The position numbers were made by a program, and so were the translations under genes. From NCBI GenBank assembly GCA_945872405.1, contig CAMBZT010000012.1, positions 1 to 49,924 of the forward strand: 49,924 nt of DNA. Reading direction: 5' to 3'. Source of the stretch: Chitinophaga pinensis (GTDB taxonomy: Bacteria > Bacteroidota > Bacteroidia > Chitinophagales > CAMDFR01). The notes below the pieces were generated by a model, which saw nothing but the letters and a program-made list of their open reading frames with translations, did no database searches and had not been told where the DNA came from. Positions 27,197 to 35,847 of this stretch are shown here, piece after piece. How positions within the stretch are numbered: the stretch's first letter is position 1; each line of letters starts with the position of its first letter.

Positions 27197-28213
27197 ATGA
27201 AGGTAGCAATTACAATTCCTTGCAGAAATGAGGAAAAATATATTATTCAATGCGTTCAATCTGTGCTAGCTTCCAAAACAAATAACATAGAAATTCAGGT
27301 CATTGTTTGTGATGGGAAAAGTACAGATGCCACCTTATTACTTTTAGAAGAACATTACCAAAGAGACACACGTGTAAAGATTCTGATTAACGAATCACAA
27401 TTCACCCCACAAGCACTGAATTTAGGAATCAGAAGTACTGATGCTGACTTTGTCATGATTTTGGGTGCTCACTCTGTCATTTCAATTGATTACATTCAGA
27501 AATGCGTAGATGCGTTTAGCATAGATTTAAGTATTGGTTGTACTGGGGGCTTATTGATAAATAAACACGAAGATTCAATAGCAGCAAATGTCTCGTATTG
27601 CATGAGCAGTACCTTCGGAGTTGGGTCAGCGCACTTCAGAACTGGAACAAAGAATGGCTTTGTCGATACAGTCGCATTTGGGGTCTACAAAAAAGAAGTT
27701 TTTGAAAAAGCCGGGCTATTTGATGAAGATTTGATACGAAATCAGGACGATGAATTTAATTACAGAGTGGTTCAGAGTGGTTTTAAAATTTATCTCCTGA
27801 CAGATACCTACATAGAATATTTCGTTAGAAGTAGTTTTAAAAAACTTTGGAATCAATATTTACAATATGGTTATTGGAAAGTATATGTCAATAAAAAACA
27901 CAAAGCTGTAACGTCAATGCGGCAATTAGTTCCCATCCTATGGGTTTGTTATCTTTTTTCCCTATTAGTTTTTCGTCTCTTTGTACCCGGTCTTAAACTT
28001 ACTCTTGTTGCAACTATTCCGCTGTTACTCTATTTTTTCATGGGGATTTTTTTTGCTACCAAGAGAGATATTACCTTCAAAGACAGTCTTCAAAGGATCT
28101 ACATTTATGCGATTCTTCATACTAGCTATGGCTGGGGATATGTAAAAGGTATTTTAAATTTTATTCTTTTGAATAAGAAACCCGGTAAAAAGTCTACGCA
28201 ACTAACTAGATAG
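27197..28213 (+). CDS. Glycosyltransferase family 2
   Basis: The 338-residue protein begins VAITIPCRNEEKYIIQCVQS, the GT-A nucleotide-binding start, with IVCDGKSTDAT following and the later LDEDLIRNQDDEFNYRV-like acceptor region (FDEDLIRNQDDEF). The C-terminal third has about three membrane segments (VLWVCYLFSLLVFRLFVPG region and beyond). It likely transfers a sugar to a membrane-bound acceptor on the cytoplasmic face. Donor and acceptor are unknown. It stands alone, divergent from rlmD. Confidence 0.88.
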   Translation: MKVAITIPCRNEEKYIIQCVQSVLASKTNNIEIQVIVCDGKSTDATLLLLEEHYQRDTRVKILINESQFTPQALNLGIRSTDADFVMILGAHSVISIDYIQKCVDAFSIDLSIGCTGGLLINKHEDSIAANVSYCMSSTFGVGSAHFRTGTKNGFVDTVAFGVYKKEVFEKAGLFDEDLIRNQDDEFNYRVVQSGFKIYLLTDTYIEYFVRSSFKKLWNQYLQYGYWKVYVNKKHKAVTSMRQLVPILWVCYLFSLLVFRLFVPGLKLTLVATIPLLLYFFMGIFFATKRDITFKDSLQRIYIYAILHTSYGWGYVKGILNFILLNKKPGKKSTQLTR

Positions 28214-28271
28214 CTCTTTTACAAAAAAACAAATCAGACAATCACAGGACTATTAATTGTTCTTACAAGAT

Positions 28272-28316
28272 GATGTATTGAGTGAGGTAGGCTTTAAAGA
28301 AGATTCTTAATACATC
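28272..28316 (+). repeat. Inverted repeat between glycosyltransferase and the SurA operon
   Basis: GATGTATTGAG (28272-28282) and CTTAATACATC (28306-28316) pair at 10 of 11 positions around a 23-base loop. No T run follows directly, so a terminator is doubtful. It lies 31 bases upstream of the -7 box and could be an operator. Confidence 0.4.
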
Positions 28317-28325
28317 CATATCTAA

Positions 28326-28354
28326 TTGAAATTTGTTAAAAATTTATAACTTTG
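28326..28354 (+). promoter_or_regulatory. Promoter of the SurA/PpiC operon
   Basis: TTG at 28326-28328, 18 bases, then TAACTTTG at 28347-28354, a perfect -7 box. The ATG of the first gene is 74 bases further, leaving a leader of roughly 70 bases. Confidence 0.6.
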
Positions 28355-28428
28355 CAACATGTTAGCCTTAATGGCAATATTTTCGTACCCCTTTAACAGT
28401 TAATTAAATAATTTATCACAAAAAAAAT

Positions 28429-30393
28429 ATGAAAAAGATACTATTATTATCCTTTCTTTTTGCTTTCGTTAGCATAGAATTTTTAGCACAATCATCAGAC
28501 AAAAGAGTTTTATTTACAGTTTCGGGGCAACCAGTTACCGTTGATGAATTCAAATATGTATACACCAAGAACAACATCAATAATCAAGCTGATTTTAGCG
28601 AAAAATCGTTGAACGACTATATGGATCTATTCACAAAATTCAGATTAAAAGTTAAACAATCTGAAGACATGAAATTAGATACTATTGAAGCTTTGAAATC
28701 AGAATTAGCAACATATCGCAAGCAATTAGCGAAAGCATATCTCACTGATAAAGAAGTTTTCGACAAATTAGAGAAAGAGGCATACGAGAGAATGCAAACG
28801 GAAATTAATGTTGCACATATATTGGTCAAAGTTACCGATGATGCAAGTCCAAAAGATACGCTGATTGCTTATAACAAGGCACTAGCACTTAGAAAGTCCA
28901 TTCTAAAAGGTAGTAATTTTGAAGAAATTGCAAAACAAAGTTCTGATGATCCTTCTGCAAAAACAAATGGTGGGAAGTTGGGATATTTTAGTGTTTTTCA
29001 GACAGTTTATCCATTTGAAAATGCAATGTATGAAATTAAAGTAGGCGATGTATCAATGCCAATTCGTACAAAGTTTGGCTATCATTTAGTAAAAGTTTAT
29101 GACAAAAGAACCGCTAGAGGTACAGTAAACGTTGCTCATATTGTAATCACTACCCCCGAGAAACTTATGGGCAATGCAGATAGTATCACCTTTGAAAAGG
29201 CTAACAAGCTATACAATGATATTAAAAATGGGATAATTACCTTTGAGGAGGGCGTAAATCAATTTTCTGAAGACAGAAAATCAAAATCAAAGGGTGGCGA
29301 ACTCGGATATTTTGGGATAGGAAAAATGACTGAAATTTTTGAAAATGCTTCATTTGGCATACAAAATAATGGAGACATTACCAAACCAGTTAAAACTAGT
29401 TATGGCTATCATATCATTAAATTGATTGATAAAAAACCCGTGCCACCATTATCCCAAATTAAAAGTGAAATCAAACAAAAAATTGATAAAGATGCACGTT
29501 CGGATTTATCACGAACCGCTTTGACTAATAAAGTAAAAAGCAAGTATGGATTTACTGAAAACCTAGCGGCAAAGAACCAAATTTTTTCAATGGTGGATAG
29601 CAGCATTTTGGATGGAAAATGGAAACCAGCTGACTTAACATTGAGTAAAAACTTATTCAAAATAGGAGACATAGAGTCCAATCAAAATGATTTCTTAAAT
29701 TTCGTCATTAAAAATCAAAAGAATAAAAGGACTAGCAATAACATTACAACTGTATTTAACAATTTATATGAAGAATTCGTGGAACAAAAATGCCTTGATG
29801 TTGAGGAAAAGCAATTAGAGAACGAATATCCTGATTTCAAAATGCTGATGAGAGAGTATCGTGATGGTATTTTGTTATTTGATTTAACAGATAGAATGGT
29901 TTGGACAAAGGCAGTAAAAGATACTAGTGGACTTAAGGTATTTTATGAAACAGATAAAGAAAAGTATAAATGGGGTAATCGTGCAGAGGTTGAAATCTTT
30001 AATTGTACTGATAAAGGAATCGCAACACCAACAAGAAAAATGCTAGAGAAGAAGAAATCAGCTGAAGCGATTACTGCTCAATTAAATGTACTTGGATCAA
30101 GCAGCAAAGTTTCCGTAATTTCTGGTAAATACGAAAAAGGGCAATATGAATTAATTGACAAGACAGATTGGTTACCTGGTATAAAGCCTAATATTTATAA
30201 TGCCGATAGTAGCATTACCATAATTAACATCAGGCAAATTGTTGGTCCAGAATCTAAGTTGTTGAGTGAAGCAAAAGGTTACATTGTTTCTGATTATCAA
30301 GAATATCTTGAAAAAAATTGGATTGCTGATTTGAAAGCAAAATACCCTATTGTTGTTAACCAAGATGTACTACGATCTTTAATTAAAAAATAA
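28429..30393 (+). CDS. Periplasmic peptidylprolyl isomerase with two parvulin domains
   Basis: The 654-residue protein has a signal peptide (1-20, ending FLAQ), a SurA-like helical N-terminal part, and two rotamase (PpiC/parvulin) domains. The first runs about 122-225 (INVAHILVKV; GGKLGYFSVFQTVYPFE; KFGYHLVKVYDKR), the second about 228-335 (VNVAHIVITT; GGELGYFGIGKMTEIFE; SYGYHIIKLIDKK). It should assist folding of outer-membrane proteins in the periplasm. The 300-residue C-terminal part has no domain I recognise. It is the first gene of a three-gene operon. Confidence 0.92.
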   Translation: MKKILLLSFLFAFVSIEFLAQSSDKRVLFTVSGQPVTVDEFKYVYTKNNINNQADFSEKSLNDYMDLFTKFRLKVKQSEDMKLDTIEALKSELATYRKQLAKAYLTDKEVFDKLEKEAYERMQTEINVAHILVKVTDDASPKDTLIAYNKALALRKSILKGSNFEEIAKQSSDDPSAKTNGGKLGYFSVFQTVYPFENAMYEIKVGDVSMPIRTKFGYHLVKVYDKRTARGTVNVAHIVITTPEKLMGNADSITFEKANKLYNDIKNGIITFEEGVNQFSEDRKSKSKGGELGYFGIGKMTEIFENASFGIQNNGDITKPVKTSYGYHIIKLIDKKPVPPLSQIKSEIKQKIDKDARSDLSRTALTNKVKSKYGFTENLAAKNQIFSMVDSSILDGKWKPADLTLSKNLFKIGDIESNQNDFLNFVIKNQKNKRTSNNITTVFNNLYEEFVEQKCLDVEEKQLENEYPDFKMLMREYRDGILLFDLTDRMVWTKAVKDTSGLKVFYETDKEKYKWGNRAEVEIFNCTDKGIATPTRKMLEKKKSAEAITAQLNVLGSSSKVSVISGKYEKGQYELIDKTDWLPGIKPNIYNADSSITIINIRQIVGPESKLLSEAKGYIVSDYQEYLEKNWIADLKAKYPIVVNQDVLRSLIKK

Positions 30394-31278
30394 TTGTTGT
30401 TTAAAAACTATTTTCTTGTTTTTGTTCTTATTGGATTTTGTCTCTTGAATTCTTCTTGTAAAAAATATTTTACAGAAAAAAGCAAGGAACTGACAGAAGA
30501 ACCATTGGCAAGAGTTAATGAAACTTTCTTATATCCATCAGATATTTCAGGAATGGGAGCAGGAAACTCACAGGATGATAGTCTAAAAATTGTGAATGTA
30601 TATATTAGTGATTGGATTCAACACAGTTTAATTATTGATAAAGCTGAGAAAAATCTACCGAAAGAGTTACTAGATATTGATAAAAAAGTTGAAAATTATC
30701 GACAATCTCTGATCATATATAATTATGAAAGCGAATTGATTGCTCAAAAGCTGAATAAAGTTATTCCTGAAGACGAAAAACAAAAGTATTATGCAGAGTA
30801 TAGCTCAAGTTTTATTGTAGACGATGCCATTTTCAATACTGAGTATATAGTTTTGGCTAAGGGCACACCTCAAATTGAAAATTGGATTCGACTTTTAAAA
30901 TCAAATACACAAGAAGATTTAGTTCAACTCCGATCTTTTTGTAAAATAAGTTCTTCAAAATATGAAATAGAAAAAAACAAATGGTATACGCGTGATGAAT
31001 TGATTAACGTTTTAGAAGCACCCATTGATTTGTTTGATAAATTAAATAAAAATGTTGAGGTTGTAAAATTTGAAAATAGCACATCTTTAGTTTTATTAAA
31101 AATGCACGAGTCAAAAAAAACAGGAGAGATAGCACCCTATGGTCGTGTTGAAAAAGATATCAATCAGATTATACTTGCCAAAAATAAAAAAATCATCTTA
31201 GATCAAATTTATAAGGAAATTTATGATGAGGGTGCCACAAATAAACAATTTGAAATTTTGACCAATACCAAAAATTAA
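30394..31278 (+). CDS. SurA-like lipoprotein lacking rotamase motifs
   Basis: The 294-residue protein begins at TTG directly after the upstream stop (a second TTG follows). The signal peptide ends LNSSC, so it is a lipoprotein. The helical body (ISDWIQHSLIIDKAEKNLP) resembles the chaperone N-domain of SurA/PpiD, with a C-terminal helix region, but the GG-LGY and YGYH rotamase motifs of its neighbours are missing. I infer a decayed or chaperone-only paralogue, placed between two genes with active-looking domains and overlapping the next start by one base. Confidence 0.82.
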   Translation: MLFKNYFLVFVLIGFCLLNSSCKKYFTEKSKELTEEPLARVNETFLYPSDISGMGAGNSQDDSLKIVNVYISDWIQHSLIIDKAEKNLPKELLDIDKKVENYRQSLIIYNYESELIAQKLNKVIPEDEKQKYYAEYSSSFIVDDAIFNTEYIVLAKGTPQIENWIRLLKSNTQEDLVQLRSFCKISSSKYEIEKNKWYTRDELINVLEAPIDLFDKLNKNVEVVKFENSTSLVLLKMHESKKTGEIAPYGRVEKDINQIILAKNKKIILDQIYKEIYDEGATNKQFEILTNTKN

Positions 31279-32624
31279 TGTATAAAATAGTAGCAATACT
31301 CACTGGCTTATTTTTGATGATTCATTCACTCGCTCAACAACAGATGATGGTTGATAAGATTATAGGAGTGGTAGGTGACAATATAATTTTGTTGAGCGAT
31401 ATTGAATCTCAACTTCAGCAAGCCAAATCTCAAGGGGAGAATATTAATGACGATCTCAAATGCGCCATTTTCGATCAGGCATTATTAGAAAAATTTTTTC
31501 TTGCTCAGGCACAACTAGACAGTGTATATGTTGGGGAAGACGAGGTTGAAGCTGAACTTGATAAGCGAATCCGATATTATATTAGCAACTCGTTTGGTAG
31601 TCAAGAGAAGTTAGAAGAATTTTACGGAAAAAGTATTGAAGATTTAAAAACTGATTTTAGAAAGGACGTAAAAAATCAAATGCTTGCAGAAAAAATGCAA
31701 GGCAAAATTTATGGAAGTATAAAAACTACTCCTGCGGATGTGAAGCAATTTTTTGAAGCGATTCCAAAAGATAGTTTACCATATTTCAATGCAGAAATTG
31801 AGTTATCACAAATAGTTGTATATCCAAAAGCAAGTCAAGAGGCGAGAGATTATGCTTTGATGAAGATAAAAAAAATTAAGCAAGAAATTATTAATGGTAC
31901 AGATTTTGGGGCAAAAGCACAATTAGTATCTGAAGACCCAGGCTCAAAAAAAGAAGGTGGTGATTTGGGCTTTATTACAAGAGGTCAAATGGTATCTGAA
32001 TTTGAGGCTGCCGCATTTCGTCTTGAAGAGGGACAAGTTTCAGATGTTATTGAGACGAAGTATGGATATCATGTCATTCAATGTCTTGAAAAAAAAGGTG
32101 AACGGATTCATGTCAGACATATTTTGATTACATCTCCAGTAACTAGTTTTGATGAAGTTACCGCAAAAACTTATCTTGACAGTGTAAGGACTTTAATCAG
32201 CACTGATGTGTTTACTTTCACAAATGCAGTTAAAGAATTTTCAGAAGATGAGCAATCGAAAAGCAATAATGGCTCGTTAATCAACCCACAAACAGGAAAT
32301 TCATATTTCGAAATGAATCAGATTGACGGTAGTCTGTTATTTACTATCAGTGATCTAAAGAAAGGCCAACTTTCACAGACTTCTACTTTCACCACTGAGG
32401 AAGGCAAAAAAGCATTCAGGATGATTATGATTAAGAGTGAAACTGATGCTCATCAAGCAAGTTTAAAAAACGACTATTCTAAGATATCGGCCGCGACTAG
32501 ACAAGCCAAACAACAAGAAGCCTTGGTAAAATGGATTAAGGATAAAAAAGGAGATACTTATATTTTAATAGATGAGAGTTTTCAAAGCTGTGACAATGTT
32601 CAGAAATGGATAAAAGACAAGTAA
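31278..32624 (+). CDS. SurA-type periplasmic chaperone/peptidylprolyl isomerase
   Basis: This 448-residue protein has a signal peptide (1-19, ending SLAQ), the SurA N-domain opening VDKIIGVVGDNIILLSDIES, and two parvulin domains: about 172-275 (EIELSQIVVYP; GGDLGFITRGQMVSEFE; KYGYHVIQCLEKK) and about 280-385 (IHVRHILITS; then a less conserved copy). SurA guides unfolded barrel proteins to the outer membrane. Its ATG overlaps the stop of the preceding gene (TAATG), so translation is coupled. Confidence 0.93.
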   Translation: MYKIVAILTGLFLMIHSLAQQQMMVDKIIGVVGDNIILLSDIESQLQQAKSQGENINDDLKCAIFDQALLEKFFLAQAQLDSVYVGEDEVEAELDKRIRYYISNSFGSQEKLEEFYGKSIEDLKTDFRKDVKNQMLAEKMQGKIYGSIKTTPADVKQFFEAIPKDSLPYFNAEIELSQIVVYPKASQEARDYALMKIKKIKQEIINGTDFGAKAQLVSEDPGSKKEGGDLGFITRGQMVSEFEAAAFRLEEGQVSDVIETKYGYHVIQCLEKKGERIHVRHILITSPVTSFDEVTAKTYLDSVRTLISTDVFTFTNAVKEFSEDEQSKSNNGSLINPQTGNSYFEMNQIDGSLLFTISDLKKGQLSQTSTFTTEEGKKAFRMIMIKSETDAHQASLKNDYSKISAATRQAKQQEALVKWIKDKKGDTYILIDESFQSCDNVQKWIKDK

Positions 32625-32697
32625 AATTCACTTGTTAAATTAATGCTTTTATTAGAAACCGATACACTATAGAAACTAGTAGCTCATTACAATTGAT

Positions 32698-32919
32698 CTA
32701 GCCAATAAATCCCATTCTATTATGACTGCCATCACAAAAAGGTTGAGATGCTGAATGTCCACACCTACAGATTGAAAACCTTTCAGCAGATTTTAAAACA
32801 TTACCATTTTCATCTACTAACTCAAGTTTTTCGCCAGTAATCAATAAAGGTCCATTGGGTCGAGCAAACAACTTTGTAGCTATTTTATCCTCTTTACTTT
32901 CTTCGTTATGCTCTATCAT
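32698..32919 (-). CDS. CDGSH iron-sulfur domain protein
   Basis: A 73-residue protein with one CDGSH motif, CRCGHSASQPFCDGSH, giving the 2Fe-2S ligands C51, C53, C62 and H66. These small proteins bind a redox-active, pH-labile cluster that can be transferred. It has no membrane anchor. It follows the methyltransferase gene at 32945 by 25 bases and may share its transcript. Confidence 0.93.
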   Translation of the reverse strand: MIEHNEESKEDKIATKLFARPNGPLLITGEKLELVDENGNVLKSAERFSICRCGHSASQPFCDGSHNRMGFIG

Positions 32920-32944
32920 ATGTGTTTAAATATTTAATTTTAAT

Positions 32945-33832
32945 TTATAAAAATTTTGCTCGCCAATAAGTACCTAATGGAAGTTTTTTTTGAAAAGTAT
33001 CTTCTACAAATAGTTCACCCATTCCCTTCTCAAGAATATTCTTCTTATATCTCGTCACTAAATTATCCATGATTAGATAAGAAAGACCCATTGAATACAT
33101 ATTAAAAACAAGGAATGATTTTGTTGGTTGAATAATTTGCATACAATTTGAAACCAATTCATCAATCATCTCTTCTAACAACCACTTCTCACCATCAGGT
33201 CCTCTACCATAAGCAGGCGGATCTAAAATTATACCTTCATATAAATGGCCTCTTTTGGCTTCACGTTTTACAAATTTAAGCGCATCCTCTACAACCCATC
33301 GGATATTATCAAGTCCTGAAGCCATCATATTCTCTTTCCCCCAATGAATCACCTGCTTTACGGAATCTACATGAGTAACATCAGCTCCAGCAGCCTTTGC
33401 TGCCAGTGAAGCTCCACCTGTATATGCAAATAAATTCAAAACTTTTGGGGCAACAGGACTATGGTTTTCCGAAATCGTGTTAAAAATATACTTCCAATTT
33501 TCACTTTGCTCCGGGAAGAGACCTAGATGTTTGAAAGAGGTAAAACCAAGTCTAAACTTTAAATGCATTTGCTGGTGATTATAGCCAACGATCCATTGCT
33601 CAAGAATATTTTTTTTAAGAACCCATTCTCCTTTATCAGAATTAAGTTTATCTTTTTTAAAAACTGCCACTGCCTGATGAGTCCATTCTAATTCACTCAT
33701 GCTTTTTTTCCAGACAGCTTGGGGTTCTGGTCTAGCAATAATATGTTTACCAAAGCGCTCCAACTTTTCAAACTGCCCACTATCAATCAGTTCATAGTCA
33801 ATCCAATCATCTGCTCTCAATAATTCTATCAT
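32945..33832 (-). CDS. Class I SAM-dependent methyltransferase, RlmI/RlmK-like
   Basis: The 295-residue protein has motif I as VLNLFAYTGGASLAAKAAGA, an acidic loop THVDSVKQVIHWGKEN, and motif IV as ILDPPAYGRGPDGEKW. The FAYTG and DPPAYGRG forms belong to the RlmI/RlmK group acting on 23S rRNA. There is no PUA domain of the usual RlmI. The target base is unknown. The ATG overlaps the stop of the THUMP methyltransferase by 4 bases, so two rRNA-type methyltransferases are made together. Confidence 0.85.
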   Translation of the reverse strand: MIELLRADDWIDYELIDSGQFEKLERFGKHIIARPEPQAVWKKSMSELEWTHQAVAVFKKDKLNSDKGEWVLKKNILEQWIVGYNHQQMHLKFRLGFTSFKHLGLFPEQSENWKYIFNTISENHSPVAPKVLNLFAYTGGASLAAKAAGADVTHVDSVKQVIHWGKENMMASGLDNIRWVVEDALKFVKREAKRGHLYEGIILDPPAYGRGPDGEKWLLEEMIDELVSNCMQIIQPTKSFLVFNMYSMGLSYLIMDNLVTRYKKNILEKGMGELFVEDTFQKKLPLGTYWRAKFL

Positions 33833-35001
33833 GATTGGGGAATGAATTTCCGAGTACCTTCATACATTTCAAATTGCATATATCTACATTCCAATTTCCC
33901 ATTCACTAATGGGATTCTTATGGTAGGCTTGAGTCCCACTTGTTTTAATGCATCGATATTTGAGCTAATAATCCACGCTTCACAGTTTACAAAATTTTGT
34001 TTCAATAAATCGCCTATTGTCGCATACATTTCGTTAATATCTGCAGATTTCATTCTTTCATGATAAGGTGGATTAGTAATAATCACTACAGATTTTTCCT
34101 GTTTTTCGTAGGTAAAAAAATCTTTAGTTCTCAAACTTATATCTTCATCTAAACCAGCCGCTGCTATATTTGACATAGCTTTGTTAACCACCTTCGAATC
34201 AATATCCGAGCCTTTTATTTTACAAATCAAGGGTTTCTTTTGACTTCTCAAATCTTTTTTAACTTCCATCAGTAACTTCGGATCAAAATCATTCAACGTC
34301 TTGAATCCAAAATCGTTTCTATTAATGTTTGGAGCAATATTCATTGCATACATTGCCGCTTCTGTGAGTATGGTTCCACTTCCACACATAGGATCCAACA
34401 AGTCTTTTTCTCCGTGCCATCCACTGAGCAGAACTAATCCAGCAGCTAAACATTCGTTGATGGGAGCCTCATTTGTATCTTGTCTATATCCTCTTTTAAA
34501 CAAAGGTTCACCGCTGGTATTGAAAGAAACACAACATTGATCTGAACTTATTCTTACATCAATATAAAGTGTTGGATTCTCAAAATTAACAGAAGGCCTA
34601 CTTCCAAACTTTTCTCTAAATCGATCGACTATCGCATCCTTCGTTTTATAGGCAACATATTTAGAATGATTAAAATACTCCGAATGTACTGCAGTGTCTA
34701 CCATAAACGAGCCATTAACGGTGAGGTACTTTTCCCATTCCATTCCTTTCACAGCATTATACAACTCCTCTTCTGTAGTGGCACTAAAATAATGAATAGG
34801 CATAATTAACTTTATTGCGGTACGTAATGAAAGATTGGCCTTGTACAACAACTTTAAGTCTCCACTAAAATCGACTGCTCGCTTACTAATCACAACATCA
34901 GAGGCACCCAAAGTTTGCAATTCCTTTGCTAGTACTTCTTCTAAACCTTGAAATGTTCGCGCAGTAAATTTAATTTTCGCAACAGTAGTTGATTCATCCA
35001 T
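33829..35001 (-). CDS. THUMP-domain RNA methyltransferase, RlmL N-terminal type
   Basis: The 390-residue protein has an N-terminal ferredoxin-like part and THUMP domain (about 40-160, with FMVDTAVHSEYFNHSKYVAY), then a Rossmann methyltransferase domain with DLLDPMCGSGTILTEAA and the N2-guanine motif NPPYHERM. This resembles the RlmL N-terminal half, which makes m2G2445 in 23S rRNA, and the TrmN/Trm14 group. Combined with the adjacent RlmK-like gene, the pair corresponds to the two halves of the fused E. coli RlmKL; that match is inferred. Confidence 0.87.
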   Translation of the reverse strand: MDESTTVAKIKFTARTFQGLEEVLAKELQTLGASDVVISKRAVDFSGDLKLLYKANLSLRTAIKLIMPIHYFSATTEEELYNAVKGMEWEKYLTVNGSFMVDTAVHSEYFNHSKYVAYKTKDAIVDRFREKFGSRPSVNFENPTLYIDVRISSDQCCVSFNTSGEPLFKRGYRQDTNEAPINECLAAGLVLLSGWHGEKDLLDPMCGSGTILTEAAMYAMNIAPNINRNDFGFKTLNDFDPKLLMEVKKDLRSQKKPLICKIKGSDIDSKVVNKAMSNIAAAGLDEDISLRTKDFFTYEKQEKSVVIITNPPYHERMKSADINEMYATIGDLLKQNFVNCEAWIISSNIDALKQVGLKPTIRIPLVNGKLECRYMQFEMYEGTRKFIPQS

Positions 35002-35005
35002 TTTA

Positions 35006-35013
35006 CAAAGGTA
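35006..35013 (-). promoter_or_regulatory. Promoter -7 box, TACCTTTG, 4 bases from the ATG
   Basis: The minus strand reads TACCTTTG, then TAAA, then the ATG at 35001. If it is the working promoter, transcription would begin at or beside the start codon and give a leaderless mRNA. Confidence 0.5.
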
Positions 35014-35105
35014 CGCAAGATTACTTTATATGTAAAGGATGAGCTAAATAGTTTACATTCAAAAACAATCAAAAAACAATATCTAATTTGAGTGTAAGTG
35101 ATACC

Positions 35106-35747
35106 TTATTGATGGAAGAATGGATTATGCTTTTTCTCGTGTGCAATGGTTGTTGGTCCACCATGGCCTGAATACACTTTTGTATTCTCAGGTAAAACAA
35201 ACAACTTTGTTCGAATCGAATCCATCAAAATTGAGAGATTCCCTCCAGGCAAATCCGCCCTTCCAATACTTTCTCTAAAAAGAACATCTCCGGAAAGTAC
35301 AAAATTATCTGCTGCTGAATAAAATGACAAACTTCCAGGCGAATGACCTGGTGTAAACAAAATCTCCAATTCAGAAAATCCAAAGACAATTTTGCTTCCT
35401 TCCTCAAGATAAGTGGTTGGTTCTGGGGAGGCTTCGCACTCCATTCCAAAAACTGAAGCATAAGCAGGCGTAGCTTTCAGATTTTTCAACTCGGCGATGT
35501 GTATTTCGAGTCCCAATTTATATTTTTCAGCAACATATGTATTTCCTAGTACATGATCTATATGGCAATGCGTATTGATTAAATGAGTGGGAATCAAAGA
35601 ATGCTTACTAATATATTCATCGAGTATTTTACGTTCGTTGGTGGTTCCGCATCCTGGATCAAAGATGATACATTGCTTGCTCTCGTCTGACAAAACATAA
35701 GTGTTTTCTTGAAAGGCATTGAAAGTAAAATAATGAACATGTATCAT
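35106..35747 (-). CDS. Metallo-beta-lactamase-fold hydrolase, glyoxalase II-like
   Basis: The 213-residue protein carries THCHIDHVLG (H60, H62, D64, H65), FTPGHSPGS, LSGDVLF and YSGHGGPTT, the complete binuclear metal set of the fold. The size and spacing fit small glyoxalase II-like thioesterases. The genome makes bacillithiol (bshA), so an acyl-bacillithiol substrate is possible, but this is only a guess. It stands alone on the minus strand, divergent from the 1176-residue protein. Confidence 0.9.
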   Translation of the reverse strand: MIHVHYFTFNAFQENTYVLSDESKQCIIFDPGCGTTNERKILDEYISKHSLIPTHLINTHCHIDHVLGNTYVAEKYKLGLEIHIAELKNLKATPAYASVFGMECEASPEPTTYLEEGSKIVFGFSELEILFTPGHSPGSLSFYSAADNFVLSGDVLFRESIGRADLPGGNLSILMDSIRTKLFVLPENTKVYSGHGGPTTIAHEKKHNPFFHQ

Positions 35748-35847
35748 ATTTTATAGATTAAAGTGGTAAAATGACAATAAATTCATAATTTTATGGTGAA
35801 ACAAAATTCTATCCAAGATTATTGAGGTTGAGATACAAAGTTAGTGT

